Shown in pieces: positions 7,828 to 16,142 of a DNA stretch of 51,750 bases. Below the pieces are notes generated by a model. It had not been told where the DNA came from and ran no database searches. It worked only from the letters and a program-made list of their open reading frames with translations. Source of the stretch: Motilibacter aurantiacus (GTDB lineage Bacteria; Actinomycetota; Actinomycetes; Motilibacterales; Motilibacteraceae); assembly GCF_011250645.1 (NCBI RefSeq), contig NZ_JAANNO010000017.1, positions 3,355-55,104 of the forward strand. Reading direction: 5' to 3'. Made by a program: the position numbers and the translations under genes. Each line of letters begins with the position of its first letter. Positions within the stretch are counted from its first letter, which is position 1.

Positions 7828-8943
7828 GTGCACGTACGCCCGATCGACGCGAAGCAGCACCTCGAGTTCATCGCCCGGCGCGGCAGCGCGAGCTTTCTCC
7901 AGACCCCGTCCTGGGCGCAGGTCAAGGCAGAGTGGCGCGGCCAGTCCCTCGGCTGGTTTCACGGGGAACATCTCGTCGGGGCCGGGCTCGTCCTCTACCG
8001 GCAGCTGCCCCGGGTGAAGCGGTCCCTCGCCTACCTGCCGGAAGGGCCCCTGCTGGACTGGGACGCCGTCGCCGACGCTCCCGGCGAGTGGCTCGACCCG
8101 CTGGTACGCGGGCTCCGGCGCGAGGGGGCCTTCGGCGTACGCATGGGGCCGCCGGTGGTCACCCGGCGCTGGGGGTCGGAGACGCTCAAGGCCGCGGTCG
8201 CGACGGGGCAGGCGACGAAGCTGGATGCCGTCCCCGCCGACGAGACGACCGCGACCGGCGCGAAGCTCGCCGCGGCGCTCCGCGGGCAGGGCTGGCGCCC
8301 GCCACGAGCGGAGGGGGGCTTCGCCGCCGGTCAGCCGCAGTACGTCTTCCAGCTGCCGCTCGCCGGCAAGTCCGAGGCCGACCTGCTCAGGGGCTTCAAC
8401 CAGCTGTGGCGGCGCAACGTGAGGAAGGCGGAGAAGGCGGGCGTCACCGTCGAGCTGGGCGGCCTGGAGGACCTGCCAGCCTTCCACACCCTGTACGTCG
8501 AGACCGCGCAGCGCGACGGCTTCACCCCGCGGCCGCTGCCGTACTTCCAGCGCATGTGGCGCGCGATGTCGGCCGAGGACCCGGAGCGGATCGCGCTCCT
8601 GCTGGCCCGGCACGAGGGCCGGCTCCTCGCCGCGACGACGCTGGTGCGGGTGGGCCGGCACTCCTGGTACTCGTACGGCGCCTCCTCGACGCAGGGACGA
8701 GACGTCCGGCCCAGCAACGCGGTGCAGTGGCAGATGATGCGGATGGCGTCGGAGTCCGGGTGCGACGTCTACGACCTGCGCGGGATCACCGACACGCTCG
8801 ACCCGCAGGACCCGCACTTCGGGCTCATCCAGTTCAAGCTCGGCACCGGCGGCGAGGCGGTCGAGTACCTCGGCGAGTGGGACCTGCCGCTCAACCGCCC
8901 GCTGTACGCGGCGTTTGACCTGTACCTCCGGCGGCGAGGCTGA
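7828..8943 (+). CDS. FemX-like peptidyltransferase (FemAB/GNAT fold, peptidoglycan bridge formation)
   Basis: FemABX proteins transfer an amino acid from aminoacyl-tRNA to the stem peptide of lipid II, starting or extending the cross-bridge. The 371-residue product has the FemAB double-GNAT layout. It shows an N-terminal SFLQTPSWAQVKAEWRG, central GFNQLWRRNVRKAEKAGV (the usual N-R-KA core) and a C-terminal YDLRGITDTLDPQDPHFGL and FKLGTGG signature. The GTG start follows the -10 TAGTGT; the same frame is open far upstream, but only as a shadow of the Ig/PKD gene. It is 4 bp from the racemase-fold gene, so the two are co-translated. The amino acid transferred is unknown. Confidence 0.88.
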   Translation: MHVRPIDAKQHLEFIARRGSASFLQTPSWAQVKAEWRGQSLGWFHGEHLVGAGLVLYRQLPRVKRSLAYLPEGPLLDWDAVADAPGEWLDPLVRGLRREGAFGVRMGPPVVTRRWGSETLKAAVATGQATKLDAVPADETTATGAKLAAALRGQGWRPPRAEGGFAAGQPQYVFQLPLAGKSEADLLRGFNQLWRRNVRKAEKAGVTVELGGLEDLPAFHTLYVETAQRDGFTPRPLPYFQRMWRAMSAEDPERIALLLARHEGRLLAATTLVRVGRHSWYSYGASSTQGRDVRPSNAVQWQMMRMASESGCDVYDLRGITDTLDPQDPHFGLIQFKLGTGGEAVEYLGEWDLPLNRPLYAAFDLYLRRRG

Positions 8944-8947
8944 CCCG

Positions 8948-9970
8948 GTGACCCTGGCACTGACCATCGACGCGGACCGCTGGCGGCGTCACCTGCGCAC
9001 CGTCGTCGAGCGCAACCCGGGCCTGGTGCCCGTCATCAAGGGCAACGGGTACGGCTTCGGGGTGGCCCGGCTGGCGGCCGAGGCCCAGCGTCTCGGCGTC
9101 GACACGGTCGCCGTGGGGGAGCCGGCCGAGGTCGAGAAGGTCCGGGAGCGCTTCTCCGGGCAGGTCCTCGTCCTCGCCCCATGGCATCCGCGCCTCGGGC
9201 CGTTCGAGCCCGACCCGAAGCTGCTGCGCACGGTCGCGCACGTCGAGGCCGTGCAGGCGCTGTCCGGCTCCAACCACCGGGTGGTGGTCGAGCTGCGGAC
9301 CGCGATGAACCGCTCCGGGCTGGATGCCGTCCAGCTCGAGCAGGCGCGCGATGCCCTGCGCCGGCTACCGAGCGCCGGCTTGGCGCTGCACCTGCCGCTG
9401 GCCGGTGACACGGTCGCCGAGGCGGCCCGCGTGCTCGGGGCCGCCGGGGTAAGCGGCCGGGACGAGACCGTATGGGTCAGTCACGTGCTCGACGCAAAGC
9501 TGCAGTCCCTGCACCGCAAGGCTGCCGGGGTGCGGCTGCGCCCGCGGGTGGGCACGGCGCTGTGGCTCGGCGACCGCAAGGCCTTCCGCGCGTCGGCCAC
9601 CGTGCTCGACATCCACCGCCTGCGGCGCGGGACGCCGTACGGCTACCGCCAGCGGCGGATGACGCGCGACGGGTACCTGCTGGTGCTCTCCGGCGGGACC
9701 GGGCACGGCGTCGGGCTCGAGGCCCCCCGATCCGTACGCGGCCTGCTGCCGCGCGCCAAGCTGGCCGCGGTCGGCCTGCTGAGTGCCGGCGGCCGCACGC
9801 TGTCGCCGTACGTCGTGCAGGGGCGCCAGCGCTGGTTCGCCGAGCCGCCGCACATGCAGGCCTCGCTCGTGCTGCTGCCCGACTCCGTGCGCCCGCCCGC
9901 CATCGGCGACCGCGTCGACCTCGACGTCCGCATGACCGCGACGAGCTTCGACGTCGTCGAGGGGCTCTGA
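8948..9970 (+). CDS. Alanine racemase-fold PLP protein paired with FemX
   Basis: The 340-residue product fits the PLP-barrel plus C-terminal beta domain of alanine racemases but is divergent. The PLP lysine is K31 in PVIKGNGYGFG. RTAMNRSG (117-124) replaces the usual D-G-MGR-G strand. GTPYGYRQR (228-236) carries Y231, the likely counterpart of the second catalytic base. The canonical GY-DG motif is replaced by GGTGHGVG. The GTG start at 8948 is 4 bp after the femX stop. Alanine racemase activity is uncertain; it may racemise or bind another amino acid used for the peptidoglycan bridge. As I recall it, this pair is conserved near rpsF/dnaB in Streptomyces. Confidence 0.8.
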   Translation: MTLALTIDADRWRRHLRTVVERNPGLVPVIKGNGYGFGVARLAAEAQRLGVDTVAVGEPAEVEKVRERFSGQVLVLAPWHPRLGPFEPDPKLLRTVAHVEAVQALSGSNHRVVVELRTAMNRSGLDAVQLEQARDALRRLPSAGLALHLPLAGDTVAEAARVLGAAGVSGRDETVWVSHVLDAKLQSLHRKAAGVRLRPRVGTALWLGDRKAFRASATVLDIHRLRRGTPYGYRQRRMTRDGYLLVLSGGTGHGVGLEAPRSVRGLLPRAKLAAVGLLSAGGRTLSPYVVQGRQRWFAEPPHMQASLVLLPDSVRPPAIGDRVDLDVRMTATSFDVVEGL

Positions 9971-10082
9971 CCCAGGGGCTGCGGGCAACGGACGCGGCCG
10001 TGCAAGATCACCGCGGAGGGCCAGGCGCGGGCGGTGAGGGCGCGGGCGGCCGGTCTGCCCGGCCGGGTGGCGCGGCGCGGCG

Positions 10083-11309
10083 TCAGCCGGCCCAGCGGCC
10101 GTCGACGAAGAGGATCGTCCAGTGCGCGGCCAGCGGGGCGACGGCCGCGAGGTAGAGCACGAGGAGCTTCGGCCGGCGGACGGTGGCGCGGGCCAGGGCG
10201 ATCCACAGCGGGAACCAGAGCAGTGACGCGCGCGGCGTGGAGAAGTACCACGTCGAGGTGCCGAGGGCCACGACGCTGAGCCCGACGTACGTCGCCTCGC
10301 CCCACTCGCGGCGCACGAGCAGGTAGACCGTGAGCGCGACCCCGACGGCCATGGCGAGCAGCTCGAGCCGGAAGTCCATGCGGAAGGCGATGGCCTGGGA
10401 CTGGCCGAAGGCGGCGTCCCAGGTGTTCGAGAAGACGGTCCAGGGCCACTCGAAGCTGCGGCCCCAGCCCCGCTCCTGCGCCCGCTGCCAGGCGAGCCAG
10501 CCGCAGACCTCGTCGCTCGTCGGGGTGCACGGGCCGCGCAGGTTGCGCAGGTAGGCCATGTAGCCGAGGACCGGCAGGAACGGGAGCACCAGCGCGGGCG
10601 CCTGGCCCCAGTCGCGGCGCGGCCGGTCGGTGACGAACTGGACGACGAGCGCGGCGGCGAGGAAGAGGCCGGTGACGCGCGTCGTCGACGCCGCCGCGCC
10701 GAGCAGCCCCGCCGCCCACCACTGGCCGCGACGTGCGCACAGCCATGCAGGCAACGCGAATCCAAGGAAGAGCGCTTCGGTGTAGCCGGCTGCCAGGAAG
10801 ACCGCTGCAGGGCTCAGCGTCAGCAGCAGGACCGCGCGCTCACCCGTGCCGCGCGGCCCGTCCAGCTCGCCGAGCTGGGCCAGCGCCACCGACGCGAACG
10901 CCCCGGCGACGAGGGACACCAGCAGCCCGGCCAGGGCCCCGTCGACGCCGACCGCGTGGACGGCGCGCAGCACCAGCGGCAGGCCGGGGAAGAATGCCTC
11001 GATGTTCGGGTCGAACCGCGAGTCGTAGCCGTTGCGGGCGATGTACTCGAAGTGGTGCCAGTCCCACTGGGCCCAGCGCCGGACGTACGAGCCGAGCGGC
11101 TCGTTCTCGACGAAGTGGTAGACCGCGACCCAGCCGAGCAGGAAGGTGCCGAGCCGGGTCGCCACCCAGACCCAGAGGGCCGACACGGACGCCTCCCGCA
11201 GCGCCACCGGGTCACCCACGGGCACCGGGCGCCAGAGCCGGCGCCGGGCCGCGACCGAGGCACCCGCGGGCTGCGCGGACGCCTCGTCGCGGTCCTCTAC
11301 TGCGCTCAT
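10083..11309 (-). CDS. PIG-V-type membrane mannosyltransferase (GT-C)
   Basis: The 408-residue polytopic membrane protein has about 9-10 hydrophobic segments. Its first extracytoplasmic loop carries WAQWDWHHFEYIARNGYD, the WD-containing loop of PIG-V/Gpi18-like GT-C mannosyltransferases that use polyprenyl-phosphate sugar donors. A luminal-type loop follows (CTPTSDEVCGWLAWQRAQ, two Cys). It is the last gene of the PBP-GT87-PIG-V operon and its ATG overlaps the upstream stop by 4 bp. It probably glycosylates a lipid or protein outside the membrane; the acceptor is unknown. Confidence 0.85.
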   Translation of the reverse strand: MSAVEDRDEASAQPAGASVAARRRLWRPVPVGDPVALREASVSALWVWVATRLGTFLLGWVAVYHFVENEPLGSYVRRWAQWDWHHFEYIARNGYDSRFDPNIEAFFPGLPLVLRAVHAVGVDGALAGLLVSLVAGAFASVALAQLGELDGPRGTGERAVLLLTLSPAAVFLAAGYTEALFLGFALPAWLCARRGQWWAAGLLGAAASTTRVTGLFLAAALVVQFVTDRPRRDWGQAPALVLPFLPVLGYMAYLRNLRGPCTPTSDEVCGWLAWQRAQERGWGRSFEWPWTVFSNTWDAAFGQSQAIAFRMDFRLELLAMAVGVALTVYLLVRREWGEATYVGLSVVALGTSTWYFSTPRASLLWFPLWIALARATVRRPKLLVLYLAAVAPLAAHWTILFVDGRWAG

Positions 11310-12730
11310 CTCGGGGCGGTCAGCGCCGGCGGGCGGGCCTCGGCGTCAGCGGGGGCGGGCCCCAGGGCGAAGACGTCGGGGGCCTTGTCGAACGTGCCGC
11401 CGCCCGGGTCGTCGTCGATGCCGTCGGCGCGCACCGGGTCGTCGGCGGGCTTGAGGATGTCGCGGACGACGACCGCCACCAGCCAGAGCGTGCCGGCCAG
11501 GTGCGCGACGATCGTCCAGATGTAGGCCTTGTCGCCGAGGCCTCGGTCGGCGTCGACGTAAGCGCCGAGGTAGAGCCAGATGCCGACGAAGTGGACGAGC
11601 TCGCCGGCCTGCCAGACGAGGTAGTCCCTCCACCGCGGGCGGGCGAGCGCCGCGAGCGGGACGAGCCAGAGCAGGAACTGCGGCGAGTAGACCTTGTTGG
11701 TCAGCACGAAGGCGGCGACGACCAGGAACGTCAGCTGCGCCAGGCGCGGGCGGCGCGGCGCGGCCAGGGCGAGCCAGGCGATCGCGGCGAAGAGCAGCAC
11801 CGTCAGCCCACTGGCGACGGCGTTGAGGCCGGGAACCGGGTAGCCGGCCAGCTGGAGGGCGTACCAGATCGAGCTGAAGCCCTCCTGCCGCTCCTGGCTG
11901 AACTTGAAGAAGCGGAACCAGCCGTCCCAGTTCGCGATCATGAACGGGACGTTGACGTCGAGCCAGACGAAGGCTGCCGTCCCGCCCGCGAGCAGCGCGG
12001 GGCGCCAGCGCCCGGTGCGGACCGCCAGCAGCAGGATCGGCAGCAGCAGCAGCGCCGGGTAGAGCTTCGCCGACGTGCCGAGGCCGATGAGGACGCCGGC
12101 CAGCGCCGGGCGGTCGCGCGCCCAGGCCCACATCCCGCCCGCCAGCAGCGCCACGGCGAGCATGTCCCAGTTGACCGTCATCGCGAGCGCGGCCGCCGGG
12201 CAGAGCGCGACCATCGCCGCGTCCCAGGGCCTGCGCCGGCCGGCCGTCCACGCGGTCAGGGCGACCGTGGCGAAGAGGAAGCCGACCGCGAAGAGCAGGT
12301 TGATGTCGAAGTACGTCGTGGCCCGGTCGGCCACGCCGTCCGGGACGAGCTTCGCCTCCAGCCACATGAGCAGCCCGGTCAGCACCGGGTACTCGACCTG
12401 CTGCACGCCCTCGGGCAGCGCCTCGTCGAGGTAGGGGAAGATCCCCTGGTCCATGCCACGGCCGCTGTAGAGCGCCGGGACGTCGCTGTAGCAGGCGTGG
12501 AAGTACATGTTGCTGCTCGTCCAGCCCTCGGCCCGGCAGTGCTGCTTGCCCGCCACGGCGAGCAGCGCGGTCACCACCGCGAGCAGCAGCAGGACGCGTA
12601 CGGGCGTCAGCCAGCGCCGCTCGCTGAGCATCCGACGGCCGGCCGGGCCGCCGATGGCCGTGCTGGCGGCCCGGACGACCGGGTCCTCCACGCTCGGCAG
12701 GACGAGGCCGTCCTCGGCCGCCCGGGTCAT
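11306..12730 (-). CDS. GT87 (DUF2029) family alpha-mannosyltransferase
   Basis: The 474-residue membrane protein has about 11 hydrophobic helices typical of GT-C enzymes. The first extracytoplasmic loop contains CYSDVPALYSGRGMDQG, with the acidic residue expected of the polyprenyl-phospho-mannose-dependent catalytic site. TNKVYSPQFLLWLVPL near the C-terminus is the usual GT87 motif. The C-terminal 45 residues are cytoplasmic and Asp/Pro-rich. It overlaps the PBP gene and the PIG-V gene by 4 bp each (ATGA), so the three products are tightly coupled. Confidence 0.88.
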   Translation of the reverse strand: MTRAAEDGLVLPSVEDPVVRAASTAIGGPAGRRMLSERRWLTPVRVLLLLAVVTALLAVAGKQHCRAEGWTSSNMYFHACYSDVPALYSGRGMDQGIFPYLDEALPEGVQQVEYPVLTGLLMWLEAKLVPDGVADRATTYFDINLLFAVGFLFATVALTAWTAGRRRPWDAAMVALCPAAALAMTVNWDMLAVALLAGGMWAWARDRPALAGVLIGLGTSAKLYPALLLLPILLLAVRTGRWRPALLAGGTAAFVWLDVNVPFMIANWDGWFRFFKFSQERQEGFSSIWYALQLAGYPVPGLNAVASGLTVLLFAAIAWLALAAPRRPRLAQLTFLVVAAFVLTNKVYSPQFLLWLVPLAALARPRWRDYLVWQAGELVHFVGIWLYLGAYVDADRGLGDKAYIWTIVAHLAGTLWLVAVVVRDILKPADDPVRADGIDDDPGGGTFDKAPDVFALGPAPADAEARPPALTAPR

Positions 12731-15060
12731 GGCGCGCCCTGCCCGGCTGCGGGCGGGACGGCCCCGACGACCGGGTCGGCCGGCGGCACCGCACCCTCCA
12801 CCACCGGCGGCGACTGCGCCGGCGGCTGCACGCCGCCCGAGCTCGGCGTCGGGGCCGGGGCCGGCTCCTGCGCGGTGGGCGTCGAGGACGGCGTCGGCGT
12901 CGGCTCGTCCGCGGGCTCCGGCGAGCTGGACGGGGTGGGGGTGGGCTCGGACCCCGACTCCGAGCTGCCGCTGGAGCCGTTGTCGTCGTCGCGGTCCCAG
13001 GAACGCGCATTCACGTAGGCAGGATCAGGGAAGTCCGTGTTCCCGTCGTAGCCGGGCAGCTCGACGGCGGCGCTCATGTACGCGGTCCAGATGCGGGCGG
13101 GATAACCACCTCCGAAGAATGCCGCAGTGTCCTGGCCGCCCACACCGTCGAGGTCCTCCTGCGTCTCCTCGCCCCGGTAGAACGACACGGCGGTCGAGAG
13201 CTCCGGCGTGAAGCCGACGAACCACGCGGTGAGCGTCTTGTCGTCGACGCCGTGCGTCCCGGTCTTGCCCGCCACGTCGGTGCCCACGCCCTGGGCCTCG
13301 GTGCCGGTGCCGTCGCGGACGACCTGCTCCATCGCGTACGTCACGTCACGGGCGATGTCGCGGGAGAAGACCCGCACGCGGTCCGGCTGCTTCGGCGCCT
13401 GGATCAGGACCCGGTCGGGGTCGTCGACCGCCCACACCTTCTGGACGCTGTACGCCTTCTTCGGCCGCATGCCCTCCCCGGCGAACGTGGAGTAGCCGAG
13501 CGCCATCTGCAGCGGGGAGACCGACGCGATCCCCAACGGGATGCGGGCGTTCGTCTCCAGCCCGGGGGCGTCGTCCGGGATGCCGGACGCCACGATCGCC
13601 TGGCGGACCTTGGCCGGCCCGACGTCGATCGCCTCGTCGACGAACACCGTGTTGACCGAGCTGCGCAGCCCGGAGAGGAGGCTGACGTTGGAGCCGTACG
13701 ACTGGTTGAACTCGTTGCGCACGGACCCGCCGCCGGGCAGCGACATCGGGCTGTTGCCCTCGTAGGTGCTGTAGAGGCTCTTGCCGTCCTCGAGCGCGGC
13801 GGCCAGGGCGAACGGCTTGAACGTTGAGCCGGGCTGGACCTTCGCGGTCGCGTCGTTGAACTGGCGGTCGAGGTAGTCGCGCCCGCCGTACATGGCCTTG
13901 ATCGCGCCGGTGCGCGTGTCGATGCTGACCAGGCCCGCGTGCACCCCCTCGGCGTCGGTCGCGGGGTACTCGCCCTCCTCGGGGTCCATCGCCTTGACCG
14001 CCGCCGCCTGGGCGTCCTTGTCGAAGGTCGTGACGACGCGCAGGCCCCCGCCCTCGATCTCCTGCTCGGTGCGGCCCGAGGCGAGCAGCTCGTCGTTGAC
14101 GTAGTCGAGCAGGTAGCCCTGCGGGCCCTTGTACGCGTTGACCTTCGTCGGCCTGGCGATCAGCGGGAACTTCGCGCGCGAGCGCTGCTCCTGGGTGATC
14201 CAGCCCTGCTCGAGCATGCCGTCGAGCACGTAGTTCCACCGCCGCTGGGCCGCGGCCTTGCGGTCGGCCACCTGGGCCTTGGACAGGCCCTGCTTCTGGA
14301 AGTCGAACGTGTCCGGGGCCTGGATGATGCCGGCGAGGAACGCCGCCTGGCTGACCGTCAGCTTCTGGTAGCTGTTCTGCCCGCGCGGGAACCACGCCTG
14401 CGCGGCGGCGTTCAGGCCGTACGACCGCCGGCCCCACCAGATCGTGTTGAGGTAGTCCTGCAGGATCTCGTCCTTGGACTTCTGCTTGTTGATCTTGATC
14501 GCCAGCACGGCCTCGCGCAGCTTGCGCTGGTACGTCTTCTGCGAGCCGACGTCGCTGTAGTAGTTGCGGACGTACTGCTGGGTGATGGTGGACCCGCCCT
14601 GGCCCCGGCTGTCGCTGCTGAGGTTGCTCCAGAAGGCGCGCACGATGGCCTTCGGGGACACGCCGCTGTTGCTGTAGAACGACCGGTCCTCCGCGGCGAG
14701 CACCGCGTCCTTGACCGACTCGGGGACCTTCTCGATCGGCACGCTCGTCCGGTTCTGCTCGCCGGACAGCCGCCCGAGCAGCGTCTTGCCGTCGGAGTAG
14801 TAGACCGCCGAGGACTGGGCCAGCGCCGCCGAGCTCGCCTCCGGGATGGTCGTCTGGGCGTACACCCAGGCGAACGCGCCGACGAGGGTCAGCGCGCCCA
14901 TCACGCCGAGCAGCAGCACCTGCCGCCAGGACGGCAGCAGCTTGAGCACCCCGCGGCGGTGGCTGCGCGGGTAGTCGATCAGGCGCGACCGCTGCGGGGC
15001 ACTGGTGGCGCGGCGCTTGCCGTGCCGGCCGCGCGGGTCGAGATGACCGGGCAGGGTCAC
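12727..15060 (-). CDS. Class A penicillin-binding protein (bifunctional transglycosylase/transpeptidase)
   Basis: Polymerises glycan strands and cross-links stem peptides at the cell surface. In the 777-residue form there is a basic cytoplasmic N-terminus and one membrane anchor (about 46-67). A GT51 domain follows with catalytic E124 (AAEDRSFYSNSG) and GGSTITQQ (156-163). The transpeptidase domain has STFK (412-415, nucleophile S412), SVN (468-470) and KTG (599-601). A disordered Ser/Pro/Thr-rich tail (about 690-777) ends the protein. GTG at 15060 was chosen because GAGGA lies 7 nt upstream; a TTG at 15192 in the same frame is the alternative. It is the first gene of the operon with two mannosyltransferases, and the tail could be their substrate. 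Confidence 0.93.
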   Translation of the reverse strand: MTLPGHLDPRGRHGKRRATSAPQRSRLIDYPRSHRRGVLKLLPSWRQVLLLGVMGALTLVGAFAWVYAQTTIPEASSAALAQSSAVYYSDGKTLLGRLSGEQNRTSVPIEKVPESVKDAVLAAEDRSFYSNSGVSPKAIVRAFWSNLSSDSRGQGGSTITQQYVRNYYSDVGSQKTYQRKLREAVLAIKINKQKSKDEILQDYLNTIWWGRRSYGLNAAAQAWFPRGQNSYQKLTVSQAAFLAGIIQAPDTFDFQKQGLSKAQVADRKAAAQRRWNYVLDGMLEQGWITQEQRSRAKFPLIARPTKVNAYKGPQGYLLDYVNDELLASGRTEQEIEGGGLRVVTTFDKDAQAAAVKAMDPEEGEYPATDAEGVHAGLVSIDTRTGAIKAMYGGRDYLDRQFNDATAKVQPGSTFKPFALAAALEDGKSLYSTYEGNSPMSLPGGGSVRNEFNQSYGSNVSLLSGLRSSVNTVFVDEAIDVGPAKVRQAIVASGIPDDAPGLETNARIPLGIASVSPLQMALGYSTFAGEGMRPKKAYSVQKVWAVDDPDRVLIQAPKQPDRVRVFSRDIARDVTYAMEQVVRDGTGTEAQGVGTDVAGKTGTHGVDDKTLTAWFVGFTPELSTAVSFYRGEETQEDLDGVGGQDTAAFFGGGYPARIWTAYMSAAVELPGYDGNTDFPDPAYVNARSWDRDDDNGSSGSSESGSEPTPTPSSSPEPADEPTPTPSSTPTAQEPAPAPTPSSGGVQPPAQSPPVVEGAVPPADPVVGAVPPAAGQGAP

Positions 15061-15193
15061 GGAGGAGTCCTCGGGGGTAGGCCGACGGCGGACGTGGCTG
15101 CCCGCCACACGCTCCCGGGGGGTCCCGGTCGGAGCTGCGGGCGGGCGCAGACGTGCCGGACCGCCAGCACGCTCTGCAACTGCACGGGACAAC

Positions 15194-15199
15194 AGCGTA
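15194..15199 (-). promoter_or_regulatory. Candidate -10 for the PBP operon
   Basis: Read on the minus strand, TACGCT lies about 134 nt upstream of the GTG at 15060, implying a leader of some 125 nt. No -35 match supports it, so the call is weak. Confidence 0.3.
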
Positions 15200-15252
15200 C
15201 GGCTGACGGTCGTTCCCGGCGTGTTCCGTTTGCCCCTTCGTCACCTGAGAGC

Positions 15253-15317
15253 TATCGTCCAGATGTATCGGCTCGATACATCGAGTCGACAGGACGGTTC
15301 GATACGTCCACGCGATA
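15253..15317. promoter_or_regulatory. Putative PadR operator: array of CGATA half-sites
   Basis: The centre is a perfect inverted repeat, ATGTATC-GGCTC-GATACAT (15263-15281), which carries the ATGT...ACAT ends typical of PadR/LmrR operators. Further half-sites flank it: TATCG at 15253-15257 and CGATA at 15300-15304 and 15313-15317. The array lies 125-190 bp before padR and also in the upstream region of the divergent PBP operon. Autoregulation with control of ino1 is the simplest reading. Confidence 0.6.
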
Positions 15318-15440
15318 GGTCCACGAGCGGCGGCCCAGCATCTCGTACGGGCTGTAGGCGTACGGACACGGGCCCGCCCGGTGCAGACCAGCGCCGGACG
15401 AGCCACCCAGCGGCAGCATCCAGACCGGGCAGGAGCGACG

Positions 15441-16133
15441 ATGGCCACGAGGAGCAGCGGCGTGCTCGAGCTCGCCGTCCTCGGCCTGCTGCACGAGGGG
15501 CCGATGCACGGCTACGAGCTGCGCAAGCGGCTCAACGCCCTGCTGGGGACCTTCCGGGCGTTCTCCTACGGCTCGCTGTACCCCGCGCTGCGCAAGATGC
15601 TCGACTCCGGCCTGATCGCGGAGGACACGCCCGAGGGCGCGGGCTCCGACGGGTCGGCGCCGAGCCCGGCTCTCGCGGGCAAGCGCGCGCGGATCGTCTA
15701 CCGCATCACCGCGGAGGGCAAGGAGCAGTTCCAGCAGCTCCTGGCCGAGGCGGGGCCGGACACGTGGGAGGACGAGCGGTTCGGCGTCCACCTGGCGTTC
15801 TTCCGGCACACGGACGCGGCGACGCGGCTGCGTGTGCTCGAGGGCCGGCGTTCCCGGCTGGAGGAGCGCCGTGAGCGGGTCCGCGGGTCACTCGCCCGCA
15901 CCCGTGAGCGGCTCGACTCCTACACTCTCGCGCTGCAGAACCACGGGCTCGAGTCCGTGGAGCGCGAGGTCCGGTGGCTCAACGAGCTGATCGACGGCGA
16001 GCGCGAAGGGGCGCCGCCCACGACGCTTCCCCCCGTCGACGGGGCTGCAGTGCCGGACAGCCTGCAGAAGCTCGACATCCACTCACACAACGACGTGACC
16101 GGCTCCCCGTCCGGCGCGGGCACCAAGAACTAG
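15441..16133 (+). CDS. PadR family transcriptional regulator
   Basis: The 230-residue protein has an N-terminal winged helix beginning SSGVLELAVLGLLHEGPMHGYELRKRL. It continues with FSYGSLYPALRKMLDSGLI (recognition helix region) and RIVYRITAEGKEQFQQLL. A charged C-terminal coiled coil (about 130-190, many Arg/Glu) forms the dimer arm. AGGAG 6 nt before the ATG at 15441 fixes the start. It is 9 bp ahead of ino1, as is the PadR-type gene beside ino1 in mycobacteria, and an inverted-repeat operator candidate lies upstream. It probably represses its own operon in response to an unknown ligand. Confidence 0.92.
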   Translation: MATRSSGVLELAVLGLLHEGPMHGYELRKRLNALLGTFRAFSYGSLYPALRKMLDSGLIAEDTPEGAGSDGSAPSPALAGKRARIVYRITAEGKEQFQQLLAEAGPDTWEDERFGVHLAFFRHTDAATRLRVLEGRRSRLEERRERVRGSLARTRERLDSYTLALQNHGLESVEREVRWLNELIDGEREGAPPTTLPPVDGAAVPDSLQKLDIHSHNDVTGSPSGAGTKN

Positions 16134-16142
16134 GAGATCAGC

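Noticed and set aside
7956-7969. parS-like GTTTCACGGGGAAC in the femX-like gene
   Set aside because: The central CACGTG is broken (CACGGG), so ParB binding is unlikely.
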